From the NCBI GenBank assembly GCA_035695825.1, contig DASRRH010000022.1, positions 186,001-250,000 on the forward strand: a DNA stretch of 64,000 bases, in the 5' to 3' direction. This document shows positions 49,745 to 60,448 of the stretch, in pieces (the first letter of the stretch is position 1; every line of letters begins with the position of its first letter). The notes under the pieces are model-generated. The model was not told where the DNA came from, did no database searches, and saw only the letters and a list, made by a program, of their open reading frames with translations. The position numbers and the translations under genes were made by a program. Source of the DNA: JAKEFM01 sp035695825 (GTDB taxonomy: Bacteria > Planctomycetota > UBA1135 > JAKEFM01).

Positions 49745-50704
49745 ATGGCAGCCCCTCCCCTCCCGCCGCTCGTCTTTGCCCCCCTCTTCTTCGAGCGGAT
49801 CTGGGGCGGGGGAGGCCTCGCCGAGGTCGCCGGGCTCGCCCCCCCGGCTCGCCCAAGCATCGGCGAGGCCTGGATCCTCGCGGACCGGGAGGGCGCGCGC
49901 TCCCGCGTGCGGGAGGGCCCATTCGAAGGTAGGACGCTTCGCTCCCTGATCGAGGAGTACGGCTCCTCGATCCTCGGGGCGGAGGACTCCTCGCGGCCGT
50001 TCCCCCTCCTCGTCAAGTTCCTCGACGCCGCGGGTCTCCTCTCGCTCCAGGTCCACCCGGACCAGGAGGCCGCGATCCGGGAAGGGGAGAGCGATCTCGC
50101 CAAGGACGAGGCGTGGGTGTTCCTCCGACTCGGGAATCGCGCGCGGGTCTACGCGGGCTTGCGGCCCGAAGTCGGGCGGGCCGAACTCGAGCGGGCGCTC
50201 CAGAGCGGCGATCCCGAGCCTTGCCTCCGGCGGGTCGAGGTGTCCCGAGGAGACATCCTCCCGGTCCCCGCAGGGACGGTCCACGCGCTCGGGGACGTCG
50301 TCGTCCTCGAGGTCCAGACGAACTCGGACCTGACCTACCGCCTCTCGGACTGGGGGAGGGTCGGAAAGGACGGCCGGCCGAGGAGCCTCCACGTCGAGAA
50401 GGGCCTTCGGTCGGTCCGCCCCGAGTCGAGGCCCGATCCCGCCCGGGGAACCTTCGCGTCGATGCCTCGGTTCCTGCTCGAATGCGCGGAGGGAACCGGG
50501 ATCGTCGCGGGTTCGCCGCGCGCGCCGACCGTGGTCGTGCCTCTGCGCGGGGAGGGCCGCCTTCGATGGAGGGGCGGCGGTTCGCCCTGGTCCCGCGGTG
50601 AGGCGTGGCTCCTCCCGGCCGCGTGCGGGGAGACCCGCTTCGAGGCCGCCGACGGACCCGGGGCGTGGGCGAGGGCCACCCCCACGGAAGGAGGGGCGCT
50701 GTGA
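49745..50704 (+). CDS. manA: Mannose-6-phosphate isomerase (type I)
   Basis: Zinc enzyme interconverting mannose 6-phosphate and fructose 6-phosphate, which supplies GDP-mannose for surface glycans. The 319 residues are the short bacterial form. Zinc ligands are visible: Gln102 and His104 in LSLQVHPDQEAA, Glu122 in DEAWVFL, and His180 in VPAGTVHALG. The tail line VVLEVQTNSDLTYRLSDW is the family signature. ATG 49745 is chosen over TTG 49724. It is the first of three genes joined by GTGA overlaps (manA, pseudouridine synthase, M16 peptidase). Confidence 0.93.
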   Translation: MAAPPLPPLVFAPLFFERIWGGGGLAEVAGLAPPARPSIGEAWILADREGARSRVREGPFEGRTLRSLIEEYGSSILGAEDSSRPFPLLVKFLDAAGLLSLQVHPDQEAAIREGESDLAKDEAWVFLRLGNRARVYAGLRPEVGRAELERALQSGDPEPCLRRVEVSRGDILPVPAGTVHALGDVVVLEVQTNSDLTYRLSDWGRVGKDGRPRSLHVEKGLRSVRPESRPDPARGTFASMPRFLLECAEGTGIVAGSPRAPTVVVPLRGEGRLRWRGGGSPWSRGEAWLLPAACGETRFEAADGPGAWARATPTEGGAL

Positions 50705-51522
50705 ACGCCCCGCTCGTCCGCCTGAACCGCCTCCTCGCCGAGCGGGGAGCGGCCTCCCGCCGCCACGCCGACGAGCTGGTCCGGAAAGGTCTCGTCTCCG
50801 TGGACGGACGGGTCGTCACGGCGGTCGGGACGAGGGTTCCGGCCGACGCCCGCCTCGAGGTTTCCGGGAGGCTCCTTCCGGAGCGTCCCCGCGTGCACCT
50901 CGTCCTCAACAAGCCCCCCGGAGTCCTCTGTACGAACGCCCCCGGGGAACAACGGCCGCGCGCGATCGACCTCGTCCGTGCGCCTGCCGGGGTCCGGCTC
51001 TTCTGCGTCGGCCGCCTCGACCTCGACTCGCGCGGCCTCCTCTTCCTCACGAACGACGGCGACTTCGCGGCGCGCGTCCTCCACCCCCGCCACGGCGTCC
51101 CCCGGACCTATTGGATGCGCGTCCGCGGCCGGGTCACGGGGGAGGCCCTCGCCGCTCTCGCCCGGGGCGTCCGGCTCGCCGAGGGGAGGACGGGTCCCAT
51201 CCGGGTGTCCCTCCGACGGCGGACCCGCGAGTGGAGCCTCTGCCTGGCCACCGTCCGCGAAGGGATGAATCGCGAACTGCGACGCGCGTTCGCCCACGTC
51301 GGCTTCCCCGTTCTCGATCTGACGAGGACGCGCATCGGGCCCGTGTCGATCCGGGGGCTCCGTCCGGGGGCCTCGCGCCCCCTCACGCCCGGAGAGATCG
51401 CGGGGCTGCTCCGTCCGCCTGAGGCAGGGGATCGGGGAGGGGTCGGGGAGTCGAGAGGCGGAGCCGGAGAGAAACCTCGCCGACCTCCGCGCGTCGGGAC
51501 CGGCCGCGGGGACGGACGGTGA
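50701..51522 (+). CDS. Pseudouridine synthase, RsuA/RluB family
   Basis: Isomerises a uridine of rRNA (16S for RsuA, 23S for RluB). An S4 RNA-binding domain (residues 5-60: RLNRLLAERGAASRRHADEL) precedes the catalytic domain with LNKPPGVLCT, the catalytic Asp107 in GRLDLDSRGLLFLTNDGD, and MNRELRRAFAHVGFPVLDL. The 273 residues include a low-complexity Gly/Arg tail. RsuA and RluB cannot be told apart here; the short S4 domain and lack of an insert suit RluB slightly better. The GTG at 50701 overlaps manA. Confidence 0.93.
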   Translation: MNAPLVRLNRLLAERGAASRRHADELVRKGLVSVDGRVVTAVGTRVPADARLEVSGRLLPERPRVHLVLNKPPGVLCTNAPGEQRPRAIDLVRAPAGVRLFCVGRLDLDSRGLLFLTNDGDFAARVLHPRHGVPRTYWMRVRGRVTGEALAALARGVRLAEGRTGPIRVSLRRRTREWSLCLATVREGMNRELRRAFAHVGFPVLDLTRTRIGPVSIRGLRPGASRPLTPGEIAGLLRPPEAGDRGGVGESRGGAGEKPRRPPRVGTGRGDGR

Positions 51523-54173
51523 AGGAGAGGGCCCGGACCCTCCCGGCGCCGGTCCGCGAGGCGCGCCTGAAGAACGGCCTCCAGGTGCTCCTCTGCCGGA
51601 GGAAGGGGCATCCCGTCGTCGCCTGCATGGTTTGGTACCGGGTCGGCTCGCGCGACGAGAGGCCCGGGGAGACCGGGATCGCCCACTTCCTCGAACATCT
51701 GACCTTCAAGGGGACGCGCCGGTTCGGCAAGGGAGTGATCGACGCGATCACGGCACGCCTCGGCGGCTACGACAACGCCTTCACCGACCACGACGCGACC
51801 GCCTACGTCTTTCAGTTCGCGTCCGACCGGTGGGGGGCCGCGCTCGAGATCGAGGCGGACCGGATGCGCGGGTGCCGGTTCGACGGGCGGGAGTTCGAGG
51901 CCGAGCGGCGGGTCGTCCTCGAGGAGATGCGCATGTCCCTCGACGACCCCTGGCGCGACCTCTACCACGAGACCGCCGCGGTCGTCTTCCTCGCGCACCC
52001 GTACCGACAGCCGGTGATCGGCTGGGAGGGGGACTTGCGGCGGGTGAGCCGCGAGGCGGTCGCCGCCTTCTACCGGTCGCGCTATCGCCCCGACAACGCG
52101 ACCGTCGTCCTCGTCGGCGATCTCGATCCGCGGGGCGCGCTCGCGCGCGTGCGGCGCGCGTTCGGGGGGATCCGGGTCCCCGCGTCGGAGCAGCCCCCCG
52201 CCTCGCCGACTCCGTCGGAGCCCCCTGCGAGGGGGGAGAGGCGCCTGGTCCTCGAGCGTCCCGACGCGGTCGCCCGGCTCCTCGTCGCCTACCGCACCTG
52301 CCGGGTCGGCGAGAGCGACGATGTCGCGCTCGACGCCCTCGGGGCGATCCTCGCCGCCGGACGCTCCTCCCGCTTCTACCGCCGGCTCGTGCTCGGCCAG
52401 CGGGTCGCGACGGCGGTCGGCGCGGAGAACGACACGCGGGCCGACCCCGGAGTCTTCTGGGTCTCCCTCGAGGTGCGGCCGGGCGTCCCTCCCCCGCGCG
52501 CGGAGCGCGCGCTCCTCGCGGAGGTCGCGCGGATCGCGCGGGAGGGCCCCGATCGCAAGGAGATCGCGAGGGCGAAGCGGGCGCTCCTCGCCGCGTGCCG
52601 GTTCCAGTGGGAATCGGCCGGCGACCTCGCGGAGGAGCTCGGACGGTACGCGTCGCAGACGGCCTGGCGCGCGATCCACCGCTACGTCCCCGACGTCCTG
52701 CGCCTCGACCGCGGAACGGTGCGGAAGGTGGCCGCGCGCTACTTCCAGCCGGGCAACCGGGTCGTCGGGGTCGCGCGCCGGGCGCGGCGGCCGCTCCCCG
52801 CGCGCGGAGGGGCCGGCCCTCCCCTGCCGCCCGAAGGAAGAGGACGGGAGGTCCAGCGGCGCGGGCCCGTCGTGCCCCGGCGTCTCCTCCCCCGGCGCGG
52901 GTTCCTTCCCGTCGTGCGACTCGCCGACCGGAGGTTCGTCCTTGCGAACGGGCTCGTGCTCCTCGTCTCGCGCAACGCCGCCGCGCCCACGGCGACGGTC
53001 GGAGCCTTCGTCGAGGCGGGGCTCGCCTGCGAGACCGGGAGGCCCTCGGGGCTCGCCCACCTCGCTGGCGCGCTCCTCGAGGAGGGGACCCGGGGGCGCT
53101 CCGGCCGCGAGATCACCGAGACGGTCGAGTCCGTCGGCGGATTCCTCGAGGCCGGGCTCGGGGGAACGAGCCTCTCGGTGCCCGCGGAGCACCTCCCCCT
53201 CGGCCTCGACCTCCTTGCCGACCTCCTCGCCCGGCCGACGTATCCGGAGCCCGCCTTTCGCCGACGGAGGGATCTCCTCCTCGCCGAACTCCGGGGGGAG
53301 GAGGACGATCCTCGGGCGCGGGCGCACCAACGGCTCCGCGAGGCGGTGTACGGTCGGCATCCCCTGCGGCGCCCGACGAAGGGGACGCCGGCGAGCGTGG
53401 CGCGGATCGCTCGCTCGGACCTCGTCGAGTTCCACCGCCGCTGGTTTGCCCCGCAACGGACGATCGTCGCCGTGTCGGGGGAAGTCGAGGCGGGGGAGGT
53501 CCTCGACCGGGCCCGGCGGACGCTCGGGGCCTGGACGGCCGACCCGAGCCCTCTCCCGCGCCCCCGGCGGCCCTCGATCCAGCGGCGGGGCCGGGAGATC
53601 CTGATCCCGGAAGCCCGCGCCCAAGTCCAGGCGGTGCTCGGCCACCTCGGCGTGACCCGCGACGACCCGGACTTCTACGCCCTCCTCCTCCTGGACCAGG
53701 TCCTCGGGGGAGGCGCGGGCTTCACGGACCGGCTCTCCCGCCGGCTACGCGAGGAGCTCGGGCTCGCGTACGCCGTCCACGCCGACCTCACTTCGACCGC
53801 GGGGAAGGAGCCGGGCCTCTTCGTGGCGACGGTGGGGACCGCCGGGGAGAGCTTCCGTGCGGCGGTGGAAGGGATCCGCCGCGAGTTCCGTCGCGTGCTC
53901 CGCGAGCCCCCCTCCGCCTCCGAGCTCCGGACGGCGAAGGACTACCTCCTCGGCTCCTATGTCTTCGGCCTCGAGCGCAACGCGGGTCGGGCGCTCCACC
54001 TCCTCCAGCGGGAGCGGTTCGGCCTCGGCGAGGACTTCCTCCGGCGCTACGTCGAGCGGATCGAGCGCACCTCGACGGGGGAGGTCGCTTCGGCAGCGCG
54101 CCGGCACGTGCGTCCCGAGGCGCTGACGCTGGTCGCGATCGGGCCCCTCGAGCGCCGCGCCCGGCGGGCGTAA
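51519..54173 (+). CDS. Double-domain M16 (pitrilysin-family) metallopeptidase, second half inactive
   Basis: An 884-residue clamshell peptidase. The first half carries the inverted zinc motif HFLEH (His56, Glu59, His60) with the third ligand in ERRVVLEEM (about 135-136), so it should be active. The second half starts at RFVLANGLVLLVSRN, has HLAGAL where the motif should be (no His-x-x-Glu-His), and keeps the substrate-binding RLREELGLAYAVHA line with its Arg/Tyr pair. That matches PQQ-type or mitochondrial-processing-peptidase-like organisation with both roles in one chain. No signal peptide is seen, so it is probably cytoplasmic or membrane-associated. The GTG at 51519 overlaps the pseudouridine synthase gene. 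Confidence 0.93.
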   Translation: MKERARTLPAPVREARLKNGLQVLLCRRKGHPVVACMVWYRVGSRDERPGETGIAHFLEHLTFKGTRRFGKGVIDAITARLGGYDNAFTDHDATAYVFQFASDRWGAALEIEADRMRGCRFDGREFEAERRVVLEEMRMSLDDPWRDLYHETAAVVFLAHPYRQPVIGWEGDLRRVSREAVAAFYRSRYRPDNATVVLVGDLDPRGALARVRRAFGGIRVPASEQPPASPTPSEPPARGERRLVLERPDAVARLLVAYRTCRVGESDDVALDALGAILAAGRSSRFYRRLVLGQRVATAVGAENDTRADPGVFWVSLEVRPGVPPPRAERALLAEVARIAREGPDRKEIARAKRALLAACRFQWESAGDLAEELGRYASQTAWRAIHRYVPDVLRLDRGTVRKVAARYFQPGNRVVGVARRARRPLPARGGAGPPLPPEGRGREVQRRGPVVPRRLLPRRGFLPVVRLADRRFVLANGLVLLVSRNAAAPTATVGAFVEAGLACETGRPSGLAHLAGALLEEGTRGRSGREITETVESVGGFLEAGLGGTSLSVPAEHLPLGLDLLADLLARPTYPEPAFRRRRDLLLAELRGEEDDPRARAHQRLREAVYGRHPLRRPTKGTPASVARIARSDLVEFHRRWFAPQRTIVAVSGEVEAGEVLDRARRTLGAWTADPSPLPRPRRPSIQRRGREILIPEARAQVQAVLGHLGVTRDDPDFYALLLLDQVLGGGAGFTDRLSRRLREELGLAYAVHADLTSTAGKEPGLFVATVGTAGESFRAAVEGIRREFRRVLREPPSASELRTAKDYLLGSYVFGLERNAGRALHLLQRERFGLGEDFLRRYVERIERTSTGEVASAARRHVRPEALTLVAIGPLERRARRA

Positions 54174-54268
54174 GGCGCCCCCGGGCCCGACGAACGCCGA
54201 CCCCGGAGCCTGGGACCCCCGGGCCGGAAGGGGAAAGCGGCGGGACGATTCTCCGCCGCGGAGGAGGT

Positions 54269-55882
<1,614 letters not shown>

Positions 55883-55915
55883 GGGGGTGACCTCCTCGGG
55901 GAAACGGGGCGGGTC

Positions 55916-56233
55916 CTAGCCCTCGACGACGCCCAGGATGTCCTCTTCGCGGATGAGGAGGTATTCCTCCCCCTCCCACTTCACCTCGGTCCCGGCGTAG
56001 GAGGAGAAGAGGACGCGGTTCTCGGGCTTCACGCTCGGGGGGACGCGCTCGCCGGTCTCGAGGGTTCGCCCCTGTCCGACGGCGATGACGACCCCCTCCT
56101 TCGGCTTCTCCTTCGCGGTGTCGGGGAGGACGATCCCCCCCTTCGTCTTGTCCTCCGCCTCGAGGCGACGCACGAGCACGTGGTCACCGAGGGGCTTGAT
56201 GCTCACCGTCGTCGCGGTCTTCGTCTTGGCCAT
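55916..56233 (-). CDS. groES: Co-chaperonin GroES
   Basis: 10-kDa lid of the GroEL chamber; 105 residues, with a mobile-loop region and the family line VSIKPLGDHVLVRRLEAEDK at the start and EEYLLIREEDILGVVE at the end. ATG 56233 is preferred over the longer frame from 56332, whose first 33 residues are Arg/Pro-rich noise. No CIRCE element precedes it. The response-regulator gene ends 56 bases upstream, so the two may share a transcript. Confidence 0.97.
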   Translation of the reverse strand: MAKTKTATTVSIKPLGDHVLVRRLEAEDKTKGGIVLPDTAKEKPKEGVVIAVGQGRTLETGERVPPSVKPENRVLFSSYAGTEVKWEGEEYLLIREEDILGVVEG

Positions 56234-56289
56234 CGCTCCCGCTCCTTCGTCGATTCCGATCTCCGGTGCCCGGGCAGGTCCCCGCCCCG

Positions 56290-56685
56290 CTAGCGCAGGG
56301 GCTCGAGGCCCGCGAGCGCCCGGGCGACGCACGTGCGCAGCGCCTCGGGCGAGACGGGCTTTCGCAGGAAGGTGAACGCCCCCGCGGACAGCGCCTCCCG
56401 CTCGAGTTCGGGGGAGGGCTCTCCCGACACGAGGATGCTCGGGATCCCCCGCGGGGAGACGGGGAGCCTCCGCACGACGTCGATCCCCGAGAGGTCGGGC
56501 ATGTGGACGTCGAGGATCGAGCAGTCGAGCCGCTCCCGCGTCGCGATCTCGAGCGCGACGACGCCCCCCTCCGCGCGAAAGACTCGGTACCCCTGGCGCT
56601 CGAGGAACTCGGCCATCCCCTCACGCACGGTCGGCTGGTCGTCCGCGACCAGGATCGAGAAGAACGCGCTCCGAAGGTGAGGCAT
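56290..56685 (-). CDS. Single-domain response regulator (CheY-like)
   Basis: A 131-residue receiver domain only: acidic pair Asp15-Asp16 in LVADDQPTV, phospho-acceptor Asp59 in LDVHMPDLSGIDVV, Ser/Thr switch in ILVSGEPS, and Lys in FLRKPVS. No output domain follows, so it acts by protein interaction, perhaps from a kinase outside the window. ATG 56685 is the first start giving the fold. GGAGGAAG lies upstream, with TATCCT (56725-56730, minus) as a possible -10 further back. Confidence 0.9.
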   Translation of the reverse strand: MPHLRSAFFSILVADDQPTVREGMAEFLERQGYRVFRAEGGVVALEIATRERLDCSILDVHMPDLSGIDVVRRLPVSPRGIPSILVSGEPSPELEREALSAGAFTFLRKPVSPEALRTCVARALAGLEPLR

Positions 56686-56937
56686 CGTCGACCGGGTGGA
56701 CGCTTCCTCCGACCTCGCGGCCGCAGGATACGCCCTCCCCGCGTGCGCGAGACCAAACGCTATGCCGAGCGCCGGTGGGAGGTCCATCCCAGGCCGGTCT
56801 TCGTTAGGCTCTGACCGGCTCGCACTTACGGCCCGATCGATCCTCTCCGGCCCCTCCTCCGTTTCGCGCGCTGTCAATCCGGCAGGGGAGGAACGAGGCG
56901 CCGACTCCGCCCTGCCGAATTGGCACGGACGGCGACC

Positions 56938-57330
56938 TCAGCGATCCTCCTCGTCGCCGAAGTCGAACTCATCTTCGTCGTCGTCCTCCCCCTCCTCGTC
57001 CTCCTCATCCAAGTCGAGTTCCTCCTCCTCCTCCTCGCCCTCGAGATCGTCCTCCTCCTCGTCCTCCTCCTCGTCCTCGTCGTCCTCGCCTTCCCCCTCC
57101 TCCCCCACCGCCGCTTTCTCCTTCCCCTCCTCCCCCACGACCCCCTTCGAGGTCTTCTTCTTCGCGGGGACCTTCTCCTCCGCCCAGGAGTCGACGACCT
57201 CGTCCCAGTCCTCCACGTCGATCGGGTTGTCGCACTCGAGGCAGACGCCGTCGTTGTCGCGGAGCGCCTCCACGGCCTTGAGAGACCGGTAGGACCGGTT
57301 GCAGGTATCGCAGCGGATCGTCTTTCCCAT
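56938..57330 (-). CDS. Zinc-ribbon protein with long acidic tail
   Basis: A 130-residue protein. Residues 1-35 are a small zinc ribbon with Cys7 and Cys10 (CDTC) and Cys30 and Cys33 (CLEC). A mixed charged linker then leads to an almost purely Asp/Glu tail from about residue 82 to the end, finishing FDFGDEEDR. No family name is certain. Acidic tails of this kind can mimic nucleic acid or bind basic proteins such as ribosomal proteins and RNA polymerase parts. ATG 57330 follows TGGAGCGG. Confidence 0.78.
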   Translation of the reverse strand: MGKTIRCDTCNRSYRSLKAVEALRDNDGVCLECDNPIDVEDWDEVVDSWAEEKVPAKKKTSKGVVGEEGKEKAAVGEEGEGEDDEDEEEDEEEDDLEGEEEEEELDLDEEDEEGEDDDEDEFDFGDEEDR

Positions 57331-57459
57331 GTCCGCTCCAGAGCCCCGGGAGGCCCTCGCGTCGGTCGTGGCGACGCGCGAGGGCGTCCTCGGGCGGCGC
57401 CCGGGGCTCGCCTTCATGCAAAGGAGGCCTGCCCTTGTCAAGCGCGCGAGGAAACGAAA

Positions 57460-57481
57460 GCCCCCGCCGCGGGGCGGGGGC
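57460..57481 (-). terminator. Intrinsic terminator of the FG-GAP gene
   Basis: GCCCCCGCC (57460-57468) and GGCGGGGGC (57473-57481) pair around a 4-base loop. On the minus strand the stem is followed by TTTCGTTTC. It begins 31 bases after the stop at 57512. Confidence 0.8.
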
Positions 57482-57511
57482 GATCGAGGTTCGCCGGGGC
57501 GAACCGGGCTC

Positions 57512-59710
57512 CTACGGCAGGGGGGGCGCCGCGACGACCTCGAGCCCGTTCGAGGAGGAGATGCCGAGGAAGTTCGCCGCGGCCGCGTCGATCCCGAAGT
57601 ACTGGAAGAAGAGGACCGCGCCCGCCGCTCCCGAGGCCGGGATCGGGAGATCCTTCCGTCCGAAGCCGTTCGCGTCGATCGCCATCCCTCCGAGCGAGAC
57701 GAGGCCGGCGAGGTCGAGGTTCACGTTGATGCCGAGGACGTCCGTCGTCGGGATCGAGGTGCCGGCGAGGAAGAGGACCCCCGCCCCGCCGGGCTTGCCG
57801 TTCGACACGCAGAAGGCGAAGGCGCCGTTCCCCTCCGCCGCCGGCCCGTTCACGTCGAGCGCGGGGACGAGGCCGGCGGTCCCGGCCGTGCCGACGCCGT
57901 AGGGCGTGGCGCCCGTGCTCCCCGTCGCGACGTAGGACTTGACGTCCGCCGCGCCGGCGAGCGTGGTCGAGGAGCCCGTGTTCCCGTGTTCGTCCGTCGA
58001 GGTGACGGAGTAGTCGACCGTGCCGACGTACGCGCCGGGGATCGCTCCCCGGAAGATTTGCCCGCCCGAGTAGCGCATCGTCGCGTCCGGCATCGGGCAG
58101 CCGTTGACGGTCACCTTGACCTTCGTCGCGTTCCTCCCGGTCTGGTAGAGGGGGGAGTTGTCGTAGACCTGGACGCGGACGGTCGTCGCCGCGCTCCCGA
58201 TGCTCCGGTTCGGCGCCTGCTCGAGGCGCTTGACGCGGGGCGGGATCGCCTCGACCGTGTTCAGGTTGTTCCGCATGAACACCTCGGCGCCGCCGGCGTC
58301 GACGGCCCATGCCGCGTCGTAGTCGCCGTCGTTGTCCCAGTCGGCGATGTCGACGTCGAGCGTCGTGCCCGGGACGAGCGGGAGGACCGGACCTCCGTTG
58401 TTCTGGAGGGTGAAGCTTCCCGTCAGTCCGGAGGGGATGAAGTTGTTGAAGTAGATGCGGTCCGATCCGCCGAACGCGGCGACGGCGATGTCGACGTCCC
58501 CGTCGCCGTCGAAGTCGCCGAAGTCGGGCTCGTTGTCGTCGAAGAACGAGTTGGCCATCGTCGTGAAGCTCACGAGCTGGCCCGCGCCGTTGTTGTACGC
58601 GATCCGGTCGTCGAAGCTGTTCGAGGGAGATCCGTAGTTCAGGAGGTAGGCGTCGAGGTCGTTGTCGTTGTCGAGGTCGGCGAGGTTCTGCTCGTAGTTG
58701 CCGAGGTTCGACGCGTTCGTCGTGTAGACGAACGCGGTCATGTCGCGCCAGATCAGGGTCCCCGTCTCCTGCAGCCGGTTGAAGTAGGCCCGCGGCTGGC
58801 TGTTCCGCGAGCCGAGGAAGATGTCGAGGTCGAGGTCGTTGTCGAGATCCGCGAACATCGCGGCGAGCTGGTGGGTCGCGATGTCGCAGTTCGTCCCCGT
58901 CGTGTCCGTCGTGCCGTTCAACTGCGTCCCCTCGCACCAGAGGCCCGGGTTCCCGTTCACGATCGAGTCGCCGGAGAGCTGGAAGCCCGAGGGGTTGAAC
59001 TCGGAGAAGAAGCCGTTCCCGTCGTTCAGGAAGATCCGGGTCGGGGCGTTCCCGTTGAACAGGTTCCCGTAGGTCGCGTGGAGGAGGTCCATGTCCCCGT
59101 CGTTGTCGGCGTCCCCGAACCCGCACTCGCACGACCAGTCCTTGAACCCCCCCGCCGGGGAGAGCCCGGTCAGGAGGGAGGCCGGGATGGAGGACTGGTA
59201 GGGGTGACCCGGTCCCGGCCCCTGCGCGAGGCCGACCCAGCGGGTCGCCGTCTGGTCCTGGAAGAACCCGGCCGTCCCCCCCTGCGCCCCTCCCATGTTG
59301 ACCACCCAACGGTTCGACTGGGGGGTCTGCGTCGAGGTGTTCGAGACGTAGGCGTCGAGGTCGCCGTCGAGGTCGATGTCGACGAGCTGAACGTCCCGGC
59401 TGTCGTCGGCGATCCCCGTCCAGCGCGTGGCGCTCTGGTCCTGGAACGCGCCGAGCGTGCCCGCCTGCAGGCCCCCCATGTTGATCCAGACGCGGTTCGG
59501 CTGGTTGCCGAGGTCTCCGCCGTCGGCGAGGACGCAGTCGAGATCGCCGTCGCCGTCGAGGTCGCCGAAGAACAGGCGCTCCGTGTAACCGATGGCGGGC
59601 GCCGTCCCGGGGAGGTTCGTGAACGGGTTCACCTGCGTGAACGTCGTCTGCGCGAGTCCCGGCGCGGCGAGGGAGCCGCCCAGGAGGAGGACGCGAAGGG
59701 GCACTCTCAT
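57512..59710 (-). CDS. Exported FG-GAP/VCBS-repeat protein with planctomycete C-terminal module
   Basis: A 732-residue secreted beta-propeller. Signal peptide: RVPLRVLLLGGSLAAPGLAQ. At least seven calcium-binding blades are visible, each with a DxDxDGDxD-type line: FGDLDGDGDLD, VDIDLDGDLDAY, FGDADNDGDMDL, FADLDNDLDLDI, LADLDNDNDLDAY, FGDFDGDGDVDI, IADWDNDGDYDA. After about residue 600 comes the shared C-terminal module (YGVGTAGTAGLVPAL to SSSNGLEVV). The function is probably surface or matrix binding. ATG 59710 has GGAGAAAAAC upstream, and the gene ends in its own terminator at 57460. Confidence 0.92.
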   Translation of the reverse strand: MRVPLRVLLLGGSLAAPGLAQTTFTQVNPFTNLPGTAPAIGYTERLFFGDLDGDGDLDCVLADGGDLGNQPNRVWINMGGLQAGTLGAFQDQSATRWTGIADDSRDVQLVDIDLDGDLDAYVSNTSTQTPQSNRWVVNMGGAQGGTAGFFQDQTATRWVGLAQGPGPGHPYQSSIPASLLTGLSPAGGFKDWSCECGFGDADNDGDMDLLHATYGNLFNGNAPTRIFLNDGNGFFSEFNPSGFQLSGDSIVNGNPGLWCEGTQLNGTTDTTGTNCDIATHQLAAMFADLDNDLDLDIFLGSRNSQPRAYFNRLQETGTLIWRDMTAFVYTTNASNLGNYEQNLADLDNDNDLDAYLLNYGSPSNSFDDRIAYNNGAGQLVSFTTMANSFFDDNEPDFGDFDGDGDVDIAVAAFGGSDRIYFNNFIPSGLTGSFTLQNNGGPVLPLVPGTTLDVDIADWDNDGDYDAAWAVDAGGAEVFMRNNLNTVEAIPPRVKRLEQAPNRSIGSAATTVRVQVYDNSPLYQTGRNATKVKVTVNGCPMPDATMRYSGGQIFRGAIPGAYVGTVDYSVTSTDEHGNTGSSTTLAGAADVKSYVATGSTGATPYGVGTAGTAGLVPALDVNGPAAEGNGAFAFCVSNGKPGGAGVLFLAGTSIPTTDVLGINVNLDLAGLVSLGGMAIDANGFGRKDLPIPASGAAGAVLFFQYFGIDAAAANFLGISSSNGLEVVAAPPLP

Positions 59711-59911
59711 CCGTTTTTCTCCGTGGGGAGGAGGGGGGGGCGCACGGTTCGGGGGGACCGCGGTTCGGTTCGGACGCGCCCGGATCCAGCCGGGTTCCGG
59801 CGGGAATCGGTGCCGCAGAAGGTTACCCCCGGGGGGCGAATTCGGGAAGGGGCCGCGGGAATTCCCCCACCCTCGTCACGGGCGGCGTCGTTCCCTCCGG
59901 GAGCGCACGTC

Positions 59912-60415
59912 ATGCAGTACGACTTCAGTCAAGTGGAAGACGTCCAGGACTTCGTGGCCGTCCCCAACGGAACGTATCTCTGCCGGCTGGCGGAGGTGCG
60001 GGAGCGGCGATCGCGGGACGGTTCCGCGCGGTGGTCCCTACGATGGATCGTCGAGGAGGGGCCGTACGCCGGTCGCACCGCAGCCTGGGACAACCTCACC
60101 TGGAGCGACCGGGGGATCCGGAGGGTCAAGTTCGTCCTCGGGAGGCTCGGTCAGCCCGTCGAGGGGGTGGTCGAGGTCGAGCCGCAGTCCCTCGTCGGTC
60201 GGATCGCCCGGCTGAGCGTGTTCTCGGAGGAGTTCGTGAATCCGGCCACCGGCGTCCGTCAGGTCCGCTCCCGGGTCCCGTTCGCGGGATACGAGGCCGC
60301 GGAGGCGGCGCCCTCTCCGGAGGATGCCGCGCGGGGGGCCGGCGGCCAACCGCAGCCGGCCGACCCGCCCTCCGTCCAGGACGGGGAGGAGGAGGAAGCC
60401 GAGGCGCCCTTCTGA
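59912..60415 (+). CDS. DUF669-like protein of unknown function
   Basis: A 167-residue protein. Residues 1-115 read as a compact beta-rich domain (VPNGTYLCRLAEVRERRSRD, RWSLRWIVEEGPYAGRTAAW, RVKFVLGRLGQPVEGVV) resembling DUF669, a domain usually found next to single-strand-DNA or recombination genes in phages. Here no phage gene is near. The last 45 residues are an acidic Ala/Pro/Glu tail like those of SSB-type proteins. ATG 59912 has no strong ribosome site. Confidence 0.65.
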   Translation: MQYDFSQVEDVQDFVAVPNGTYLCRLAEVRERRSRDGSARWSLRWIVEEGPYAGRTAAWDNLTWSDRGIRRVKFVLGRLGQPVEGVVEVEPQSLVGRIARLSVFSEEFVNPATGVRQVRSRVPFAGYEAAEAAPSPEDAARGAGGQPQPADPPSVQDGEEEEAEAPF

Positions 60416-60448
60416 CCCGATCGGGGGCGGAGCGCGGGTCCCGGCGCG

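Noticed and set aside
56900..56945. TGGCACG resembling a sigma-54 -24 element
   Set aside because: The -12 part (TTGC) is missing at the required spacing.
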